The notes under the pieces: generated by a model
Database searches by the model: none
What the model was told of the DNA's origin: nothing
The model's input: the letters and a program-made list of their open reading frames with translations, nothing else
Part shown: positions 26,095 to 34,476 of the stretch, one piece after another
Position numbering within the stretch: the first letter of the stretch is position 1
Layout of the letters: every line of letters begins with the position of its first letter
Virus record (IMG/VR): IMGVR_UViG_3300032285_003623
Coordinates: 1 to 47,789 of that record
DNA length: 47,789 nt
Origin: a virus
Strand: one strand, 5' to 3'
Translations under genes and position numbers: made by a program

Positions 26095-26525
26095 ACGATA
26101 AAGTACATAAAGTTCTTAGTGCATCAAGATCAAAAGATGAACTTGTAGCTTGGTGTTACCCAGATCATAAAAGAGTTATGTATTCTTATTCTCAAGTAAG
26201 AAAAAATATGGAAAATGCATATACCATTGTTGAAGTTTCTAGTATGTTGAATAAACATAGGGTTACAATTCAAGATTATATTCTTGAAGGAAAAGTAATT
26301 ACTCCAGCAAAGATATATCCGATTGGACAACCTGATAGTATAAATTGGTCTAAGTATATGTTTAATCAAAAGCACATATTAGATATACATCAACATATAT
26401 TAGATTCAGGTCATTCATCTGAAATACCATCTAAAGCAGAGTTACAAGCACTTCTCAAAACTAACTTTATATTGTATACTAAAACAGAAGATGGAAAGTT
26501 CGTACCTGTATGGAAGGCGGAGTAA
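26040..26525 (+). CDS. Helix-turn-helix DNA-binding protein (MerR/excisionase-like)
   Basis: 161 residues from ATG 26040. The segment Y-T-I-V-E-V-S-S-M-L-N-K-H-R-V-T-I-Q-D-Y near residues 61-80 is a winged-helix HTH of the MerR/excisionase type; the N-terminus (Y-F-F-L-N-D-K-V-H-K-V-L) resembles a family widespread in phage genomes and of unproven function. The real start could be further in, since the N-terminal 15 residues overlap the previous gene and lack a ribosome site. Likely binds phage DNA as a regulator or replication accessory. Stop overlaps the next ATG. Confidence 0.6.
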   Translation: MAISKRNRVSKKLRYFFLNDKVHKVLSASRSKDELVAWCYPDHKRVMYSYSQVRKNMENAYTIVEVSSMLNKHRVTIQDYILEGKVITPAKIYPIGQPDSINWSKYMFNQKHILDIHQHILDSGHSSEIPSKAELQALLKTNFILYTKTEDGKFVPVWKAE

Positions 26526-26629
26526 TGGCAAGATCAATTGTTTGCTCAGTCTGTAAAAAAGAATGGGATCTGCGCTGGGGAGTTTTTGGACATGACAGTT
26601 TATCTAGGCATATGAAGGAGCACAAATGA
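26525..26629 (+). CDS. 34-residue C2H2 zinc-finger microprotein
   Basis: ATG 26525 shares its A with the preceding stop (TAATG), and the TGA at 26627-26629 overlaps the next ATG. Translation gives M-A-R-S-I-V-C-S-V-C-K-K-E-W ... L-S-R-H-M-K-E-H-K, with C7-x2-C10 and H29-x3-H33: a complete classical C2H2 finger and almost nothing else. Such fingers bind DNA or RNA. Tight coupling to both neighbours and the intact metal ligands argue that it is a real gene despite its length. Function unknown. Confidence 0.7.
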   Translation: MARSIVCSVCKKEWDLRWGVFGHDSLSRHMKEHK

Positions 26630-26829
26630 CAACTAGAGTTAAAGTAGATTTATCATTTACACGAAATTTAGGTAATTATGAAAGCATTAAAATTGGAATT
26701 GGTATTGAAGATGATGTAAGAGACGGAGAGCATGTAGATGCTGCAACTGAAAGAGTATATGCTTTTGTTGAAAATAAACTTATTGAAAAGACACAAGAAG
26801 TAGAAGAAGAGCTCAAGCGTGGCAAGTGA
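26626..26829 (+). CDS. Conserved-looking small acidic protein
   Basis: 67 residues with AAGGAG seven bases before the ATG and an ATGA overlap. A beta half (V-K-V-D-L-S-F-T-R-N-L-G-N-Y-E-S-I-K-I) is followed by an acidic helix ending in K-T-Q-E-V-E-E-E-L-K. I have no family name for it. Its place in front of the helicase genes suggests a replication accessory. Function unknown. Confidence 0.5.
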   Translation: MTTRVKVDLSFTRNLGNYESIKIGIGIEDDVRDGEHVDAATERVYAFVENKLIEKTQEVEEELKRGK

Positions 26830-27139
26830 TAAAGGTCCTTACATTCTTTTAAGCTTATACCAATCTTTATTTAAAGAGAAGTATGGTCGTATTCCAACCA
26901 TTAATAAGTTTCGTGAAAAATGGGCTATGCAAGATGTCATTGATAGTGTAGGATATGATCGTGCAAAAGAATTACTTGAATATTATTTTGGCTTAACTAA
27001 AAATGGTCATCCACTGCAATTCTTTTTTTATAACTTTGATAAGATGGATGCACTTAAGATAGAGATTGAAAAAGATAAAGAAAAACGTCGTTTGTTGCTA
27101 GAGGAAACGAAGAAGATGGTTGAAGAAGGCGGAATGTAA
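26819..27139 (+). CDS. Putative helicase-loader-like replication accessory
   Basis: 106 residues from GTG 26819, overlapping the previous gene by 11 bases and touching the helicase ATG (TAATG). All-helical, with K-Y-G-R-I-P-T-I-N-K-F-R-E-K-W-A and a charged C-terminal helix (I-E-K-D-K-E-K-R-R). Small helical proteins coded immediately before a phage DnaB helicase often load it or hold it to DNA. No ATPase motif is present, so it is not a DnaC-type loader. Role inferred from position. Confidence 0.42.
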   Translation: MASDKGPYILLSLYQSLFKEKYGRIPTINKFREKWAMQDVIDSVGYDRAKELLEYYFGLTKNGHPLQFFFYNFDKMDALKIEIEKDKEKRRLLLEETKKMVEEGGM

Positions 27140-28407
27140 TGAATACAGAAGCAACATTAATTTCAGCAGTATGTAAGAACAAAGATATTAGTACATTGCT
27201 TGCAGATAATGTAGATGAACTTTTTACGTCGCATAAAGATATTTGGGAAGGCTTAAAGTCATATTATTATAAGTTTAAAGCCGTTCCAGAAGTTGGTATT
27301 CTTCAAGAAAAGTTTAAAGACTTTGAACCAGTAGAGACTAAAGCGGAGACTGGGTATTATTTAGATACACTTAAAAATGAATTCCTTTCTAGCAAGCTCA
27401 AAAACATTTTATTAAAAAGTGGTTCTGCATTAAAAGAGGATGCTGCTTCAAGAGTTCTTGAACAAATGCAAAGTCAGCTTGCTAGTTTAAGCAAGTTTAC
27501 AAATAATGTTCGAGATCTTGATATTACAGATTCTGAAGCTGCAATTAGACATATGGAATTGTTACGTATTAGGTCTGCAGAAATGGGAGGTTCACCAGGA
27601 ATTAGAACTGGATTTGAAGCTATTGATCTTGCATATCCAACAGGAATGGCTCCAGGACACCTAATTGTTGCCATTGGTTGGCCAGGACGTGGTAAGACAT
27701 GGTTTACCTCATACCTTGCATGTAAAGCTTGGGAACAAGGATTTAAGCCCATGATTGTTTCTCTAGAAATGTCTCCAGAAAATATGCGTGACCGTATTTA
27801 TACTATGCTTGGCTCTGGACTATTTAAGGCTTCTGATTTTTCAAAGGGTGACATTAATATTGATGATTTCCGTTCTTGGTCAGCAAAAAAATTTGAAAAT
27901 AAAAATAGTTTTATTCTTATTTCAAATGAAGGTAATACTGAAGTCACTCCTGCAACTATTCAGGGAAAGATTGACCAGCACAAGCCTGACTTAGTGATCC
28001 TAGATTATCATCAGCTTTTTAATGATAATAAGCGAAGTCAATCTGAAGTTGAACGAAATCGAAATGTATCTCGTGAATTTAAGATGCTTGCTGTTTCAAA
28101 TAACATTCCAATTATTGATATTACTGCTGCAACAGCAGATGATGTTTCAGATCAAGACAATCCTCCGATGATGTCGCAGGTTGCGTGGTCTAAAGCAATT
28201 GAGTATGATGCTGACATGGCTATGGCTGTGCATAGATACCCTGGTACAAATATGATTGAGGTGGTATCACGTAAGAATCGACATGGGCATGAGTTCGGCC
28301 TATACTTAGACTGGGATATCAACCGTGGTATCGTCAAAGAAATTTATGAGAATCCTTTCCAAAATAATGAATCACAAACAGATAAAAAGATTTCAAGTAA
28401 GGGTTAA
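27139..28407 (+). CDS. dnaB: Replicative DNA helicase, DnaB-like
   Basis: 422 residues. An N-terminal helical domain (~1-110) is followed by a RecA-like ATPase: Walker A G-W-P-G-R-G-K-T at 180-187, Walker B L-V-I-L-D289-Y and a final segment with V-S-R-K-N-R-H-G-H-E-F-G. This matches DnaB-type hexameric helicases that unwind the fork 5' to 3' and recruit primase. It is somewhat shorter than bacterial DnaB because the N-terminal domain is small. The primase lies two genes on and the polymerase further downstream, so the window carries a near complete replisome. Its last 41 bases overlap the next gene. Confidence 0.88.
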   Translation: MNTEATLISAVCKNKDISTLLADNVDELFTSHKDIWEGLKSYYYKFKAVPEVGILQEKFKDFEPVETKAETGYYLDTLKNEFLSSKLKNILLKSGSALKEDAASRVLEQMQSQLASLSKFTNNVRDLDITDSEAAIRHMELLRIRSAEMGGSPGIRTGFEAIDLAYPTGMAPGHLIVAIGWPGRGKTWFTSYLACKAWEQGFKPMIVSLEMSPENMRDRIYTMLGSGLFKASDFSKGDINIDDFRSWSAKKFENKNSFILISNEGNTEVTPATIQGKIDQHKPDLVILDYHQLFNDNKRSQSEVERNRNVSREFKMLAVSNNIPIIDITAATADDVSDQDNPPMMSQVAWSKAIEYDADMAMAVHRYPGTNMIEVVSRKNRHGHEFGLYLDWDINRGIVKEIYENPFQNNESQTDKKISSKG

Positions 28408-28657
28408 CTTTAAAGACGACTCAGACATGATAAGAGTAAGGGCTCAATATGATAGTCTACTAACTCAAGACATGAAGGGGAAAGGCTATGCAAGAGTACT
28501 TGACATAGACCCTAGCTTTTCGGTAGAATTTGACGGAGAAACATGGGTGTTCCTAATGACACTTTATGGAGTTTATGTTGGAAAGAAGAAGGCATGGCAA
28601 TCAGAGGGTATAACGCAAGGAAAATTGATTCCACGCAATACGCCCATTCTCAAGTAA
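28367..28657 (+). CDS. Small protein between helicase and primase, unrecognised
   Basis: 96 residues from ATG 28367, overlapping the helicase end by 41 bases and the primase start by 64 bases. Contains V-R-V-N-F-K-D-D-S-D, then L-D-I-D-P-S-F-S-V-E-F-D-G-E-T-W-V-F, a compact alpha/beta pattern. The heavy overlap on both sides argues for conserved gene order. No family recognised; perhaps a helicase-primase accessory. Confidence 0.5.
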   Translation: MNHKQIKRFQVRVNFKDDSDMIRVRAQYDSLLTQDMKGKGYARVLDIDPSFSVEFDGETWVFLMTLYGVYVGKKKAWQSEGITQGKLIPRNTPILK

Positions 28658-29586
28658 AGGCTATTGTAAAAGCTTTAGGTCTTAAGGAAACATCAGAAGC
28701 TAATAATAATTTATTATTGTATTGTCCATTTCATTCAAATAGACATACTGCAAGTTTTAGTATTAGTTGTGATAATGGGGCATGGCTTTGCTATAACCCA
28801 GCATGTGGGGAATCTGGAAGTTTAATTGAGCTTGTTAAAAGAGTGCTACATAAAAATGATTTTGAAGCTCTCAGGTTTATTGGCTCTAAACAAAATGAAG
28901 CTTTAGAAAACTTTGATGAGCTATTAAATGAAATGATGGATGAAAATCCAGAGTTTGAGTTATTCCCGCAGGTTACTCTTGACAGATTGCATGCAGATCT
29001 TGCAGGCAATAAGGACGCCAGAGATTACTTGGAGTCAAGAGGAATTAATGCAGACTCCATGAAGTACTTCTGTCTGGGATATTCTCCAGCTATGAATATG
29101 GTTGTTACTCCAGTCCATAGCCCACTGGGAGATCCTATAGGTATTGTTGGTAGGTCTATTGAAGGAAAATCTTTTAAGAATAGTACCAATTTGCCAAAAA
29201 GCAAAACATTATTTAATATACATCGTGCTAAAAAAATTGGAGACCATGTGATCATTGTTGAATCTAATTTTGATGCCATTAGAATTCAACAGGCAGGGTT
29301 TCCAAATGTTGTTGCAACTTTAGGGGGCTCATTGTCAGTTGAACAACAAAAGCTATTAAATAGATACTTTAGCAAGATAACAATCATGACGGATGCTGAT
29401 GAAGCAGGGCGTGAGCTTGGAATGAGTATTGCTAATAGATTAAATATGAAAGATATCTTGTGGGCTTCTTATGATTATGGTAAGATATACCCTCATGATG
29501 CAAAAGATGCAGGAGATATGACAGACGAAGAAATTAAACAATGTATTAAAAATGCAGTTTCTCATATTGAATATGTCAGCTGGTAG
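28594..29586 (+). CDS. dnaG: DNA primase, DnaG-like
   Basis: 330 residues from ATG 28594, with a good AGAAGAAGG site just upstream; a more distant ATG at 28543 has none. N-terminal CHC2-type zinc site: C44-P-F-H47 and C66-x4-C71. The TOPRIM domain follows (V-E-S-N-F-D-A-I, A-T-L-G-G-S-L-S, M-T-D-A-D-E-A-G-R-E), which holds the metal ions for RNA primer synthesis. There is no C-terminal helicase-binding domain, so it is shorter than bacterial DnaG (about 580 residues). It lies beside the helicase it would work with. Confidence 0.88.
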   Translation: MAIRGYNARKIDSTQYAHSQVKAIVKALGLKETSEANNNLLLYCPFHSNRHTASFSISCDNGAWLCYNPACGESGSLIELVKRVLHKNDFEALRFIGSKQNEALENFDELLNEMMDENPEFELFPQVTLDRLHADLAGNKDARDYLESRGINADSMKYFCLGYSPAMNMVVTPVHSPLGDPIGIVGRSIEGKSFKNSTNLPKSKTLFNIHRAKKIGDHVIIVESNFDAIRIQQAGFPNVVATLGGSLSVEQQKLLNRYFSKITIMTDADEAGRELGMSIANRLNMKDILWASYDYGKIYPHDAKDAGDMTDEEIKQCIKNAVSHIEYVSW

Positions 29587-29595
29587 TGATATAAT
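29567..29595 (+). promoter_or_regulatory. Consensus promoter for ssDNA-binding protein
   Basis: TTGAAT (29567-29572), 17-base spacer, TGA-TATAAT (hexamer 29590-29595). Starts near 29602, with a small leader hairpin (GATGG/CCATC) and AAGGAG at 29634-29639. Confidence 0.82.
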
Positions 29596-29644
29596 AAGTA
29601 ATACAGATGGATCTATACCATCAACTATAAACTAAGGAGATACA

Positions 29645-30316
29645 ATGGGTATCGTTAAAGGACTAAAAGACCTAAATAAGGTTATGGACAAGCCCTCATA
29701 TTCAGAGGGTGATGGAGTAAAGGCTCGTTGGGCCAAGCTTGAAGATGCTGAAAGCGTGAAGGTTCGTTTCCTTCAAGAGCTTGATCCAGATTCACCAACA
29801 TACAACGAAAAAGCTGGACTTGGTTTTATTGCAGTAGAGCATACCAATCCAAAAGATTATCGTCGCAAAGCACTTTGCACAATGGAAGATCAAGGAAAGT
29901 GCTATGGATGCGAACAACACCGAAAAGATTACAAGGCTGGATGGAAGGGCCGTTCACGACTTTACATTAACGTTTTAATTGATGATGGAAAAGAAGATCC
30001 ATATGTTGCAATTCTTTCACAAGGCTCAAGCGGAAAAACAATTACGCCAACACTAATCGAGTACGCAGGAGAAATGGGATCTATTACAAATCTTATGTGG
30101 CGTATTAAGCGTTCAGGAACAAAAACTGATACAAGCTACACAATTATTCCACTTGCAAAAGATGAGTCTCCATTTGATTCATCATCACTTGAATTGTATG
30201 ATTTAGAAACAACTGCAGTTCGTGATCTGCCTTACACAGAGCAAGAATCATTTTTTGCTGGTGAAGGTTCTCAAACAGAAGAGTCTTCTGCTTCAAGTAG
30301 CAGCGTAGACTGGTAA
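29645..30316 (+). CDS. Single-stranded DNA-binding protein (putative)
   Basis: 223 residues. Its consensus promoter, AAGGAG site, dedicated terminator and CGT-rich arginine codons show a high-abundance protein, as ssDNA-binding proteins are. The core has C-T-M-E-D-Q-G-K-C-Y-G-C-E-Q-H, a Cys/His cluster as in T4 gp32-like zinc-containing binders, within a beta-rich OB-like region (R-L-Y-I-N-V-L-I-D-D). The C-terminus is a flexible Ser/Glu-rich tail ending V-D-W, like the acidic tails that recruit partner proteins. It is placed between primase and polymerase. The OB fold itself is inferred. Confidence 0.68.
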   Translation: MGIVKGLKDLNKVMDKPSYSEGDGVKARWAKLEDAESVKVRFLQELDPDSPTYNEKAGLGFIAVEHTNPKDYRRKALCTMEDQGKCYGCEQHRKDYKAGWKGRSRLYINVLIDDGKEDPYVAILSQGSSGKTITPTLIEYAGEMGSITNLMWRIKRSGTKTDTSYTIIPLAKDESPFDSSSLELYDLETTAVRDLPYTEQESFFAGEGSQTEESSASSSSVDW

Positions 30317-30327
30317 TTTAAAATAGC

Positions 30328-30360
30328 TAGGGGCAGTCTATTGACTGCCCCTATTCTATT
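30328..30360 (+). terminator. Intrinsic terminator overlapping a promoter
   Basis: TAGGGGCAGTC (30328-30338), TATT loop, GACTGCCCCTA (30343-30353), 11 perfect pairs, further extendable by AATAG/CTATT across a bulge. The downstream tract is TTCTATTT, so the U-run is imperfect. Confidence 0.8.
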
Positions 30361-30369
30361 TAGTAGAAT
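30341..30369 (+). promoter_or_regulatory. Leaderless promoter within terminator
   Basis: TTGACT (30341-30346) lies in the loop and 3' arm of the terminator; 17-base spacer; TAGAAT (30364-30369). The ATG starts at 30376, seven bases past the hexamer, so the transcript is predicted to start at the A of ATG. Confidence 0.72.
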
Positions 30370-30375
30370 AACATC

Positions 30376-30585
30376 ATGATTTCATACGATATACCAGACC
30401 CATTTACTGCATTTAGAATTGAAAAATATAGCAAACAAAAAAGCGGTTATCGCTATGATTTTTTTTCTGGTGAGTGGGACATGAACTGTGGAACATGCGA
30501 TGAATTACTGACAGCACCAAATAAAAAAACAATGATTAAGATTAGACTTTATCATACTAGAAATGAATGCTTGGGCGGATATTAA
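30376..30585 (+). CDS. Small Cys-containing protein, probably leaderless
   Basis: 69 residues with no ribosome site. Contains C-G-T-C near residue 39 and a later H-T-R-N-E-C near 60, a possible single metal site, with an aromatic-rich start. Unrecognised. It is the first gene after the ssDNA-binding terminator and its stop overlaps the polymerase ATG (TAATG), so leaderless initiation here would feed translation into the polymerase gene. A coupling or regulatory purpose is inferred. Confidence 0.6.
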   Translation: MISYDIPDPFTAFRIEKYSKQKSGYRYDFFSGEWDMNCGTCDELLTAPNKKTMIKIRLYHTRNECLGGY

Positions 30586-33500
30586 TGAACTTTACGCATC
30601 TACATGTTCATTCTTATTATTCATTAATGGATGGATTAAATTCACCTAAAGAACTTTGTCAGGCCGCTCTAGATGCTGGACAGACAGCAATAGCAATAAC
30701 AGATCACGGAACTCTGTCATCTCATAGAGATATGCAAATTGCAGCCAAAGAATTAGGGATTAAACCAATTCTTGGAGTTGAAGCTTATATTTCACCTACA
30801 GATAGATTTGATAGATCTTCTAAAACAGATAAATCAATTCAAGCCTACAATCATATTATTTTGCTTGCTAAGAATAAAAAGGGTTTAGAAAATATTAATA
30901 CTCTTCAAGAGTTAGCTTGGAATGAAGGTTTTTATCATAAGCCACGTATTGATAGAGAGGTATTAAAAGAATATGCAGAAGGTATTATTGTTTTGTCTGG
31001 ATGCCTTAACGGTCTTATTAGCAAATCTATTGAGCGTAAAGAGTTTTCAGAAGCAAAACTTACCCTCAATAATTTTAGGGAAATTTTTCATGAAGATTTT
31101 TATGTTGAGGTTCAGGCTCATAATCCGCCAGAAATCAACGCTAAACTTTTGGAATTAGCTGATGAATTAAAAATTAAAGCGGTAGCAACAGGAGACGCTC
31201 ACTTTGCTAAAGAAGAAGATAGAATTTTAGAAGAAGCATTGCTTATTCTTTCAACATCTCCAAAAGCAGATAAAGATTCAGATTTTGACATGTCCAGAAA
31301 TATAAAGGACATGTTAGACAGATTTAATTATCTTTATCCTGATCGTAGAATTTCATTTCAAGATATGAATCTATTTATTCAAAGCCGTTCAGAAATTGAA
31401 GCAGACTTTAATAAGGTTGGAATTAATCGAACAGACATTTATGAAAACACAATGGAGATTGCTAATAAGGTAGAAAACTATGACTTTTATCAAGGCCTTG
31501 ACCTTTTACCAGTACCAAAAACGGATGCCGATGAAAGACTACGGGAGCTAGCTGAAAGTGGCTTAGAGAGGCTTCAGAAGGCTTCTGATCCTGCATACAT
31601 CGAAAGACTTAACGAAGAGCTATCAATTATTGCTAAGAAAAACTTTGCTTCTTATTTTTTGGTAGTAGGAGATATGATTAATTGGGCTAAAGAAAATGAT
31701 ATTCGTGTGGGTCCAGGCCGTGGTTCCGCTGCTGGTTCATTAGTTTGCTATGCCCTAGGAATTACAGATGTAGATCCAATTGAATATAACCTTTTGTTCT
31801 TTAGATTTATTAATGAAGAGCGTAATGACTTTCCAGATATTGATACGGACTTTGAAGACCGCCGTCGTAAAGAAGTTAAAGATTATTTAAAGAAAAAGTT
31901 TAAGCATGTAGCATCAATTTCAACATATACATATTTTAAAGACAAAGGTGTTGTTCGTGATGCTGCTCGTGTATTTATGGTACCACTTCAAGAAGTAAAT
32001 CGTGCACTAAAGACTGTTGATACATTTGAAGACTTTATTGATTCTCCAAATACAAAAGAATTTAGAATGAAGTACCCAGAAGTTGTGTGGCTCGCAGATA
32101 GATTGCGTGGAAGAATCCGTTCAGTAGGGGTCCATGCCGCAGGCGTTGTGGTTGCCAAAGATGATCTTAGAAAGTTTGCACCAGTAGAGTCTCGTGAAGA
32201 TTCACAAGATAAGGTTTCTGGAAGAATTCCTGTTGTTGCATATGATATGGATACAGTTGCCGACATTGGGCTTATCAAGCTCGATGCTCTTGGATTAAAA
32301 ACACTTTCTGTTATATCCGATACCCTAAAATCAATTAAAGAAAGATCTGCTAAAGATATTGATCTTTCCAAACTTTCTCTTGATGATCCGAAGGTTTATC
32401 AAATGTTGAATGATGGATATACTAAGGGAGTTTTTCAGGCAGAAGCAACCCCATACACAAACCTTCTCATTAAAATGGGTATTGATAAGTTTGAAGACTT
32501 AGCGGCATCTAACGCATTGGTTAGACCAGGCGCTATGAATACTGTAGGTGCATCTTATATCAATAGAAAAAATGGCAATGAGGCAGTAGATTATAGCCAT
32601 ACAATTATGAAGCCTTTTACAGAAAACACTTATGGTGTTATTATATATCAGGAACAGGTTATGCAGGCATGCGTACACCTTGGTGGTATGACTTGGGCAG
32701 AAGCTGATAAGGTTCGCAAGATTATTGGAAAGAAAAAAGATGCAAAAGAGTTCGACCAGTTTAAGGATAAATTTATTACTGGGGCTTCAGAACACATTTC
32801 TAAGAAAAAAGCGGAAGCATTATGGCATGACTTTGAAGCTCACGCAGGTTATTCTTTTAACCGTTCTCATGCTGTTGCTTATTCTATGCTATCTTATTAT
32901 ACTGCTTGGCTCAAAACTTATTATCCTTTGGAATTCATGTTCTCAATTCTTAAAAATGAAAATGACAAAGACGCCAGAACAGAGTATTTGATTGAGGCTA
33001 AAAGATTAGGTCTTAAAGTTTTACTTCCACACATCAATGAATCTGATCTCTACTTCTCTTTACAAAAAGATTCAATCAGATTTGGTTTATCTGAGATAAA
33101 ATTTATTTCAGACAGTATTGCAAATAAGATTATAGAAAGAAGACCATACAGTGATTATGCTGACTTTATTGAGAAAGCATCAAAAAAAGGTTCTGGTATT
33201 AATAGCCGTGCTGTTACTGCTCTTAACGCCATCGGCGGTGCTGCGTTTCCTGATAACAAAAGGCAAGGAAATGAAAAAGACAATTACTACGAATACCTAG
33301 GTATTCCAACATTTAATCTTGAAGGCATTCCTCCAAGAATTAAAGCACAAGCCAGACCTATTAATGAGTTTGATGACCTTGGCTCATTCGTTATGTTTGG
33401 AATGGTTAAGTCTATTAAAAGAGGAAATGGTTGGGCTAGAGTTGAGCTTGTTGATGAGAGTGGAACAGTTGGATTATTTCATACAGAGCAAACTCAAATC

Positions 33501-33854
33501 GAAACAAACCAGATGTATTTTATTTTAGTTGGAGATAATAGAATAGCAAGATATATAAAGGTTTCAGATATTGATCCCCAATCTAACGATATGTTTGTTG
33601 ATTATTTATATAGAAAAGAATACGACTTAGAGGATGATGAATACATTGTGGTAAATTTTACTCCATATACTACAAAAGCTGGTAAACAAATGAGCCACAT
33701 TGTGTTATCTAATAAGAAAAAAGAGCTTACTAGAGCTATTGCTTTTCCAGCTCTATATAAGATGACTCTTGCAAAAATGCGAGAAGGAATGAAATGCAAG
33801 GTTGTATTATCTAAACTAGATGATGGAACATTAAGTATAAAGGAAATAAAATGA
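30585..33854 (+). CDS. dnaE: DNA polymerase III alpha subunit (DnaE-like, C-family)
   Basis: 1,089 residues from ATG 30585 (GGCGG six bases upstream; an upstream TTG at 30567 is unlikely). N-terminal PHP domain: T-H-L-H-V-H-S, I-T-D-H-G-T, G-V-E-A-Y and G-D-A-H-F keep the metal-binding histidines, so 3'-5' proofreading or pyrophosphatase activity is possible. Polymerase core: V-G-P-G-R-G-S-A-A-G-S, then P-D418-I-D420-T-D422-F-E-D with the catalytic aspartates. A C-terminal OB-fold region (V-M-F-G-M-V-K-S-I-K) follows. Near-bacterial length. It is the phage's own replicase; no separate clamp gene is visible in the window, so a host clamp may be used. ATGA overlap with the next gene. Confidence 0.95.
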   Translation: MNFTHLHVHSYYSLMDGLNSPKELCQAALDAGQTAIAITDHGTLSSHRDMQIAAKELGIKPILGVEAYISPTDRFDRSSKTDKSIQAYNHIILLAKNKKGLENINTLQELAWNEGFYHKPRIDREVLKEYAEGIIVLSGCLNGLISKSIERKEFSEAKLTLNNFREIFHEDFYVEVQAHNPPEINAKLLELADELKIKAVATGDAHFAKEEDRILEEALLILSTSPKADKDSDFDMSRNIKDMLDRFNYLYPDRRISFQDMNLFIQSRSEIEADFNKVGINRTDIYENTMEIANKVENYDFYQGLDLLPVPKTDADERLRELAESGLERLQKASDPAYIERLNEELSIIAKKNFASYFLVVGDMINWAKENDIRVGPGRGSAAGSLVCYALGITDVDPIEYNLLFFRFINEERNDFPDIDTDFEDRRRKEVKDYLKKKFKHVASISTYTYFKDKGVVRDAARVFMVPLQEVNRALKTVDTFEDFIDSPNTKEFRMKYPEVVWLADRLRGRIRSVGVHAAGVVVAKDDLRKFAPVESREDSQDKVSGRIPVVAYDMDTVADIGLIKLDALGLKTLSVISDTLKSIKERSAKDIDLSKLSLDDPKVYQMLNDGYTKGVFQAEATPYTNLLIKMGIDKFEDLAASNALVRPGAMNTVGASYINRKNGNEAVDYSHTIMKPFTENTYGVIIYQEQVMQACVHLGGMTWAEADKVRKIIGKKKDAKEFDQFKDKFITGASEHISKKKAEALWHDFEAHAGYSFNRSHAVAYSMLSYYTAWLKTYYPLEFMFSILKNENDKDARTEYLIEAKRLGLKVLLPHINESDLYFSLQKDSIRFGLSEIKFISDSIANKIIERRPYSDYADFIEKASKKGSGINSRAVTALNAIGGAAFPDNKRQGNEKDNYYEYLGIPTFNLEGIPPRIKAQARPINEFDDLGSFVMFGMVKSIKRGNGWARVELVDESGTVGLFHTEQTQIETNQMYFILVGDNRIARYIKVSDIDPQSNDMFVDYLYRKEYDLEDDEYIVVNFTPYTTKAGKQMSHIVLSNKKKELTRAIAFPALYKMTLAKMREGMKCKVVLSKLDDGTLSIKEIK

Positions 33855-34069
33855 CAGAAGATATAAAAGTTTCTACGGCAGAAGAAGTATTTGGTTCGTT
33901 AAGCGTTCCTAAGATTTTGATTGCCTCGCTACAAACTTTGGGAGAAATTGTTGTCTCAACAGATTTATTTTTAAATGCAGGAACAGAAGATCAAGAGCTT
34001 GAAGTTGACTATAACTCTGATAATCAAACATTTACATTTAAGTTAAAGGGCAACGATGTACGAGAATAA
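33851..34069 (+). CDS. Small acidic protein after polymerase, unrecognised
   Basis: 72 residues; ATG overlaps the polymerase stop. Alpha/beta pattern with L-S-V-P-K-I-L-I-A-S-L-Q-T-L-G and an acidic middle. Overlaps the MazG-like gene by 14 bases. A role in replication is possible only by position. Confidence 0.5.
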   Translation: MTEDIKVSTAEEVFGSLSVPKILIASLQTLGEIVVSTDLFLNAGTEDQELEVDYNSDNQTFTFKLKGNDVRE

Positions 34070-34448
34070 AATATCCAAAAGATTTTTAAATAATCATAAA
34101 TTAAATGAGCCAAACTTAGTTACTGATTACGGATTGGATGCATTAGCTGCGGTATTACATGAAACTGCAATTGAAAAAGGTTTTTGGGACGGTCCTAAAA
34201 ATTTTGATGTAATTGGAAATAAACTTGCACTTGTACATTCAGAAGTAACAGAAGTTCTTGAAGCAATTAGAAAAAATAAAGGATCTAGGGATATTGTTGA
34301 AGAAATGGCAGATATTTTAATTAGAACTTTAGACTTGTATGCCTCAATGAGAAATGCTGGCTTTGTAACAGAAAGTCTAGATGAAATTTTATCAGATAAA
34401 ATGAATAAAAATAAACTACGTCCAAAGCTTCACGGCAATTTGTTTTAA
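34056..34448 (+). CDS. MazG-like NTP pyrophosphohydrolase
   Basis: 130 residues with AAAGGG about five bases before the ATG. Carries the helical metal-binding pattern of the all-alpha NTP pyrophosphatase family: H-S-E-V-T-E-V-L-E-A near residue 65 and E-E-M-A-D-I-L-I-R-T-L-D near 88, ending K-N-K-L-R-P-K-L-H-G. Members hydrolyse (d)NTPs to monophosphates; phage copies may clean nucleotide pools, lower ppGpp or remove unwanted dNTPs. All key acidic residues look intact. The recA promoter follows directly. Confidence 0.75.
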   Translation: MYENKISKRFLNNHKLNEPNLVTDYGLDALAAVLHETAIEKGFWDGPKNFDVIGNKLALVHSEVTEVLEAIRKNKGSRDIVEEMADILIRTLDLYASMRNAGFVTESLDEILSDKMNKNKLRPKLHGNLF

Positions 34449-34457
34449 TGATATACT
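34429..34457 (+). promoter_or_regulatory. Extended -10 promoter for recA
   Basis: TGA-TATACT (hexamer 34452-34457) with weak -35 TTCACG at 34429-34434, 17-base spacer. Start near 34464, leaving ~13 bases with AGAGAGAG before the ATG at 34477. Confidence 0.6.
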
Positions 34458-34476
34458 ATAACAAAGAGAGAGATCA

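Noticed and set aside
28543-28593. ATG 28543 as primase start
   Set aside because: No ribosome site and text unlike primases; ATG 28594 has AGAAGAAGG just upstream.
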